A stretch of DNA of 64,000 bases from Monomorium pharaonis (lineage: Eukaryota > Arthropoda > Insecta > Hymenoptera > Formicidae). Below the pieces are notes generated by a model. The model made no database searches. It was not told where the DNA came from and saw nothing but the letters and a program-made list of their open reading frames with translations. The translations under genes and the position numbers were made by a program. Below are positions 58,820-64,000 of the stretch, in pieces. The DNA is taken from NCBI RefSeq assembly GCF_013373865.1, contig NC_050474.1, forward strand, positions 14,447,045-14,511,044, given 5' to 3'. The first letter of the stretch is position 1. Every line of letters starts with the position of its first letter.

Positions 58820-59593
58820 GAAAAAGAGAAGAGAGTAAAGAATAAAGACTTCTGGGAAGGTTTGAAGGACTGGAATGTAATAGTATTGAGTGAGACATGG
58901 GTGGATAGAGGAGGATAGGAAAAGGTAAAGGATAAGTTTCCAAAGGGAAACGTATTGGAGGCACAGTGGGCAGGTAGAGAAAAATCGAGCAGGAGAGCAA
59001 AAAAGGGAGTGATAATAGGAGTGAGAAAGGATATAAGGGTAGATAGGGGCGAGCATGTGGAGAAGATAGAGGGGATTTTGGTGAGGAAAGTATGTGTGAG
59101 AGATGAATGATGGAGGGTGATAGGAATATATGTAAATAAGAATCTGGAAGTTAAAATGGAATCGTTGAAAGAGTGGATGGAGGGAAGACAGGAGGGAGTA
59201 AAATTGATAATAGAGGGAGATTTTAATGCAAGGACGGATAGAGAGGGAGGAAGACATATGGAGGAAGAGAGGAAAAGAGAATCAAGAGATGTGTTGGTGA
59301 ATGGAGAAAGAAGAAAATTTTGTAGGTTTTTAGGAAAGATGGGATACGGGATTCTAAACGGGGACGTGAAAGGGGATGAAAGAGGGGAGTGAACGCATGT
59401 GGGTTGGAAAGGAGGGTCGGTAATCGACTATGTGATTGGGAACGAGAAAATGAGAGAGAGGGTAGTTAAAATAGTGGTGGAAGATAAAGTAGATTCTGAT
59501 CATCAGCCATTGTCGGTTTGGTTAAAAGGAAAAGGGGGGAAAGGGGGAAACAAAGAAGAAGGCCTAATGAAAAGAAGAAAGAAAGTAGAATGA
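58820..59593 (+). pseudogene. LINE 2 AP-type endonuclease
   Basis: Motifs in order: NKDFWEGLKDWNVIVLSETW (SETW near 58890), WWRVIGIYVN-like, IIEGDFNARTDREGG (about 59205), NGDVKGDERGEWTHVGWKG (through a stop), SVIDYVIGNE and VDSDHQPLSVW. The GDFNAR and SDHQPL catalytic signatures are intact, but frame changes occur near 58920, 59108 and 59392. Confidence 0.75.
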
Positions 59594-59599
59594 TCAAAA

Positions 59600-60654
59600 A
59601 GAAGTAGAAGGAAGGGAGGACAAAGTTTGCAGAGAAGTTTGGGGAATTTAAGTCGAGTGATATGGAAGTGGAGGAAGAATGGGAGAGTGTAAAACTAAAG
59701 ATAAGGGAGGCCTTAGAAAGCATGGAAAAAAGAATGGTTGGTGGGAGGAAAGGGTGGTGGGGTGAGGAATGTAGAGAGAGTAAGAGGAAAGTAAGAAAGG
59801 AGTTGAGGAGGTGGAAAAGAAAAGGAGGGGTTGGGGAGAGCTACAGGAAAGAGAAGGGAAACTGTGAGAAACTGTGTGAGAGTAAAAAAGGAAAGGAAAA
59901 GGGAGAAGTGGGAGAAAGAGGTAAGGAGGGCAGAGGGGCAGGTATGGAAAATAATAAATAAGGAGCGGAAAAAGAGAAAAAGAATGGAGGAGTCAATATA
60001 TAGAGGAGTGGGATGGTTATTTCAAGAAATTGTTAGGAGTGGAAGAAAGGGTAAAGATGGTGTGGATAGGGGAGAGAAGTGAGGACGGGGAAGTGGAGAT
60101 AAGCAGGGAGGAGATAAAGAAAATAGTGAGAAGATTGAAAGATGGGAAGTCAACGAGAGAAAATAGAATACCAAACAAAGTATGGAAGTATGAAGCGGAG
60201 AAGTTGGGAATTAGCCTATGTAGTATATGTAGTAATGGGACTGTCCCGATTGCGCACATAAGCAATTAGACACAGTAGTACTTCCCGATTGGACACAGAC
60301 CCGATTGGACACGGACCCGATTCGACACGGACTCAATTGGACACAGACCCGATTGGACACAGACCCGATTGCACACGGACCCGATTGCGCACCGACCCGT
60401 TTGCATATGGACCCAATTTGACACAGACCCGATTGGACAAGGACTTGATTGGATACAGTCTCGGTTGCACACCGTCCCGATCGGACACAGTCCCGATTGG
60501 ACACGGACTCGATTGGACACAGACCCGGTTGGACACAACCCGTTTGCACACGGATCCGATTGCACACGATATGATTTCGCATTTCAGATAGTATGGATTA
60601 GCGACTTGGACGGGGTGGATGCGGGAGGGGGCGAAGCCCCCCTTGCACCCCCCC

Positions 60655-60703
<49 letters not shown>

Positions 60704-62645
60704 CGCGCGCGCACAAAGCATTTTCTGCACCACATAGGTTTGCGACTATAAAATATGTATAAGAAAGAAAAATATTATAATAAATCTTTTGTACGTATTT
60801 TTATGTTTGAGTTTACCAAATATAAAATAATTATGATAAATTTATGAAAATTTATGAAAATATTAAAAATAAATATTTATGCTATTATAATTCAAAAATA
60901 CAAAAATATTTCGAGTTTATATACCATAAATATTTTTTAGTACATTTTAAAAATATATTTTACATATTGTTAATAATAATTTCTAAATAATTTATGAAAA
61001 CAATTATATAACTTAAAAAATGTTTTTTAAAAAATAAATTCGTAAAATATTTATAAAAATTTATTCTAAATTTTTTTGCTATCCACACAGGTTGTTTTTG
61101 CATTATTCTGCGATGCGGAATCGTATCGTGTGCAATCGGGTCTGTGTGCAAACGGGTCGGTGCGCAATCGGGTCGGTGTGCAATTAGGTCGGTGTGCAAT
61201 CGGGTCCGTGTCCAATCGGGTCTGTGTCCAATCGGGTCAGTATCCAGTCGGGACTGTGTCCGATCGGGACGGTGTGCAATCGAGACTGTGTCCAATCGAG
61301 TCCGTGTCCAATCGGGTCTGTGTCCAATCGAGTCAGTGTCCAATAGGGTTTGTGTCCAATCAAGTCCGTGTCCAATTGGGTCCGTGTGCAAACGGGTTGT
61401 GTGCAATCGGGTCGTGTGCAATCGGGTCGGTGCGCAATCAGATCCGTGTGCAAACGGGTTGGTACGCAATCGGGTTCGTGTACAATCGGGTCCGTGTGCA
61501 AACGGGTCGTGTGCAATCGGGTCGGTGCGCAGTCGGGTTTGTGTGCAATCGGGTCGGTGTGCAATCGGGTCTGTGTCCAATCGGGTCTGTGTCCAATTGA
61601 GTCCGTGTCCAATCGGGTCCTTGTCCAATCGGGTCTGTGTCCAATCGGGAAATACTACTGTGTCCAATCGCTTATGTGCGCAATCGGGCCTCACTCATAT
61701 GTAATAGGGTGTGGAAAGGAGAGGAGTGGGCAAAGAGGTGGGAAGAAGGGATAGTGGTACCTATAGATAAAAAAAGGGAAAGGGAGCAATATAGAAGAGT
61801 GACGTTAACACAAACGGCATATAATGCGTATACGACGATTTTAATGGAAAGGTTAAGAATAGAGTTAGAAGGAAAGAATAATTTGCCACACAATTGTACA
61901 ATTGATAATATATATGTCCTGAATTATCTGATCAATAGGCAAATAAAAAAGGGTAAAAAACTGATATTACTGTTTGTAGACATGAAGGCAACATTTAATT
62001 GGGTAGACAGAAGTTTTGGTAACAGCAATGAGAGAAAGAGAGGTAACGGAGGGACTAGTAAAGAGATGTAAGGAAGTTCTAAGGGAGACAGTAAGTAAAG
62101 TAAAGGTAGGGAAAACGGAGGGGAAGAAGTTTTGGACAAAAAGGAAGTTAAGACAGGACTGCCCGCTGAGCCCGTGTCTTTTTACCTTGTTGTTGGCGGA
62201 TTTGGATGTGGAACTGCAGAAATGAGAGTGGGGGGAATTAAATTAGGAGGGAAGAAGATCTACTCGCTGGCTTACGCAGATGATGTGGTATTAATAGCAA
62301 AGGATGAAGAGGGGATAAGAGGGATGATGGGAAAATTAAAGAGTTATTTAGATAGGAAGAAGTTACACGGAAAAAACGAAGATAATGAGATGTAAAATAA
62401 GTGAGGAAAGAAAGAAGAAGGTAAGTTAGAGATGGAAAGGAAAGAAGATAGAGGAAGTGAATAGATTTAAATATTTGGGATACACATTGTTGACAAACGG
62501 AAGGCAGGATGGACACGTAGAAGAAAGGGTAAGTAAGGATTCGGCGATTTTAGGGCAGGTATCGGGGATAGGGAAGAGGAAATTTGGAAGGGACTGGGGA
62601 AGAAGATTATGGTTATTTGATAAATTGGTGTGGTCGGTGAGTTAA
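59600..62645 (+). pseudogene. LINE 2 reverse transcriptase, split by foldback element 8
   Basis: Left part: basic linker, then KDGKSTRENRIPNKVWKYEA and LGISLCSIC up to 60236. Right part from 61697: NRVWKGEEWAKRWEEGIVVP, YRRVTLTQTAYN, LILLFVDMKATFNWVDR (usual D-K-AFD-V), LRQDCPLSPCLFTLLLADLD and AYADDVVLIAKDEEG with the ADD triad. Removing 60237-61696 joins the two halves in one frame. Other frameshifts near 62000-62230. Confidence 0.8.
60237..61696. mobile_element. Foldback-type element 8, inserted in LINE 2 RT
   Basis: Left end GGGACTGTCCCGATTGCGCAC, right end (reverse complement) GAGTGAGGCCCGATTGCGCAC. The left arm (60245-60570) and right arm (61120-61690) use the same 16 bp unit as element 6. 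The core (60590-60750) has ATTAGCGACTTGGACGG, the GC hairpin, (TG)n, a (CG)n run and ACCACATAGGTTTGCGAC, followed by about 350 bp of unique AT-rich DNA. ATATGTA precedes and follows it (an extra GT on the left), so the target duplication is about 7-8 bp. Confidence 0.85.
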
Positions 62646-63660
62646 TGGGTCGAGATCTGGGGATAGAAGATGAGAAAAGAGGTAGAAAGATTGCAGGAGA
62701 AATATTTAAAATGGATGTTAGGAGTGGAGAGAAGTGTACCAGGTTATATGATAAGAGAAGAATTACAAAGGGATAGATTAGAGGGAAGAGCGGGAATGAG
62801 AGCATAGGGATATGAAAAAAAGTTAGAGGAGGGCGGAGGAGGAGATTTAGCAAGGAGATATTGGGAGGAGGTAAAGAGGAAAGCGAGGGAGGGTAAGACA
62901 AGGACCAAATAGGAAGAAGAAAGGCGGAATTTTTATGAGGAGAGGCGGTGGGGAATGGAGGAAGTGGAGAAACTGAGAGAGGAAGATGGACTAAGAAGAG
63001 AAGTTTTGATGAAGAGAGAGAGATAAGCAAAAGAAGGAGAGATGGGAGAGAATTAAAAACTCAAAATACAATAGGTGGTACTGGAGAGTAAAAAGAAAGA
63101 ATACTCCAGAATATTTGAAGAAGAATTAGGAGGAGAAAAGATGGCAGAGGCTGACAAGGTATAGGTTGGGGGGGGGGCAATGAGATGGGTAAGATATTGG
63201 GAGGAGGAGGCTGGAAGGAGTTGTAGATTGTGTGGATGGGAGGATGAGACGTGGGAGCATGTATGGGAGGAATGTATAGATTGAGGAATGCAAAAGAGAT
63301 AGCGAAAGATGGTGAAGGAAATATTAGAGAAAGAGGAGGAAGGAAAGTGGTGGATGGAAATATTGGATAGATTAAGGGAGGATAGAGGAGGAGGGAAGAA
63401 GAAAGGGAAGGAAAGGGCAGGGAAGAGAAGGAGAAAGAGTGCGTGTGGATGGGTGAGTGTGAAGAAAAAGGAGTGATAGGAATGAACAGCGGAAGCGGAG
63501 GTCCTTGTGTGAATGGGAATGGCTTGTGTAAATGCTCTTTCTCTCTCTCAATGAGTGCGAGTGTGATATGAGCGGCAAATTTTAGTATTAAGTATAGATA
63601 TAGGTTAAGATTTATGTAAGCAGAGCGGAGGTCCGCTTGTACCCCGCATTTAGGAGCATG
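62646..63660 (+). pseudogene. LINE 2 C-terminal region and 3' UTR
   Basis: About 63205-63285 reads CRLCGWEDETWEHVWEECI, the Cys/His motif at the C-terminus of this LINE type. It is surrounded by frameshifted Arg/Glu-rich text. The 3' UTR ends with GAGGTCCGCTTGTACC and (TTA)n at about 63665-63685. Confidence 0.6.
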
Positions 63661-63689
63661 CAATATATTATTATTATTATTATATTATT

Positions 63690-64000
63690 ACATAGTTATA
63701 AAAAAAATCGGAGATATGTCCTTTTCGGAAGTTTATCCTAGAAAATAAATGATACATTTATTACAAATGTAAAATATTATATTAATCAATATGGTATGGA
63801 AAATATTTATAATTCGAATCAAAATGGATTTTAGTTAAAATTTTTTTCTGGTCGTACTGTTGTATTCTCAGAGTCTAAGGTATTGAACGGATCGCTGCCA
63901 AGGATCCGGGTTGAAGTCACTCACACCACGTATTTCTCAATTACAATTTATTGTTCTACAGGCAGTGGACCGTTATGTCCACCCGGAGTAAAGTGTCATG
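63690..64000. other. No gene recognised
   Basis: AT-rich, then mixed-composition DNA to the window edge. Confidence 0.4.

Larger units (their letters stand above)
57590..63655 (+). mobile_element. Purine-rich non-LTR retrotransposon (LINE 2), degraded
   Basis: A plus-strand element with coiled-coil ORF1, endonuclease, RT and a C-terminal Cys/His motif, many frameshifts, ending in CCCCGCATTTAGGAGCATGC and a (TTA)n tail. The sense strand is strongly A+G rich. Foldback element 8 interrupts it at 60237-61696. Clade not assigned; the layout is of the I/Jockey-type group. Confidence 0.75.

Overview
The window looks like a piece of an insect nuclear genome, most likely a hymenopteran such as an ant. 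This is inferred from AT-rich, intron-bearing host sequence, a divergent insect ionotropic receptor, and the mix of transposons. The only host gene I can support is one ionotropic (IR) chemoreceptor on the minus strand. Two exons at 22340-23026 encode the first ligand-binding half and the first membrane helix. A third, at 9178-9656, encodes the pore, a membrane helix and the second ligand-binding half. Splice sites and codon phases match across a 12.7 kb intron full of mobile elements. The N-terminal and last exons were not found.

Almost everything else is nested mobile DNA. Left to right: copies of a ~430 bp dispersed repeat (107-2070, 6300-6715) and a solo LTR (755-1013); a foldback element (2647-3419); a DNA transposon with repetitive long TIRs (3431-5625) that was invaded by a foldback element and a MITE; a decayed Tc1/mariner-like element (6722-9055); a TTAA-flanked element (11110-12797) holding another foldback element; a degraded non-LTR retrotransposon (about 13640-19255); a complete Transib element with an intact RAG1-like transposase ORF (24864-28961); foldback elements at 29913-31245 and 31901-32341; a deleted P-like element (33265-34041); Penelope and mariner fragments (35330-36740); a 1.78 kb TA-flanked long-TIR element (38680-40459); a spliced hAT transposase gene (40714-47703) split by a Copia retrotransposon (42419-47083); a coreless foldback element (50157-51985); a 625 bp tetranucleotide microsatellite (54769-55393); a decayed HTH transposase fragment (56046-56704); and a purine-rich non-LTR retrotransposon (about 57590-63655) interrupted by a foldback element (60237-61696).

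The most unusual system is the foldback family. At least seven elements are built from inverted arrays of 15-17 bp repeats whose sequence differs between elements. They share a half-motif (GTGTSCAA-like), two distinct terminal sequences (a GGGAnyGTCCC end and a GAGTGAGKCCC end) and, in most, a common core: a GC-rich hairpin plus a (TG)n tract between direct repeats. Four copies have good 7-9 bp target duplications or a reconstructable empty site. None encodes a protein I recognise, so they would be moved in trans. I found no RNA genes.
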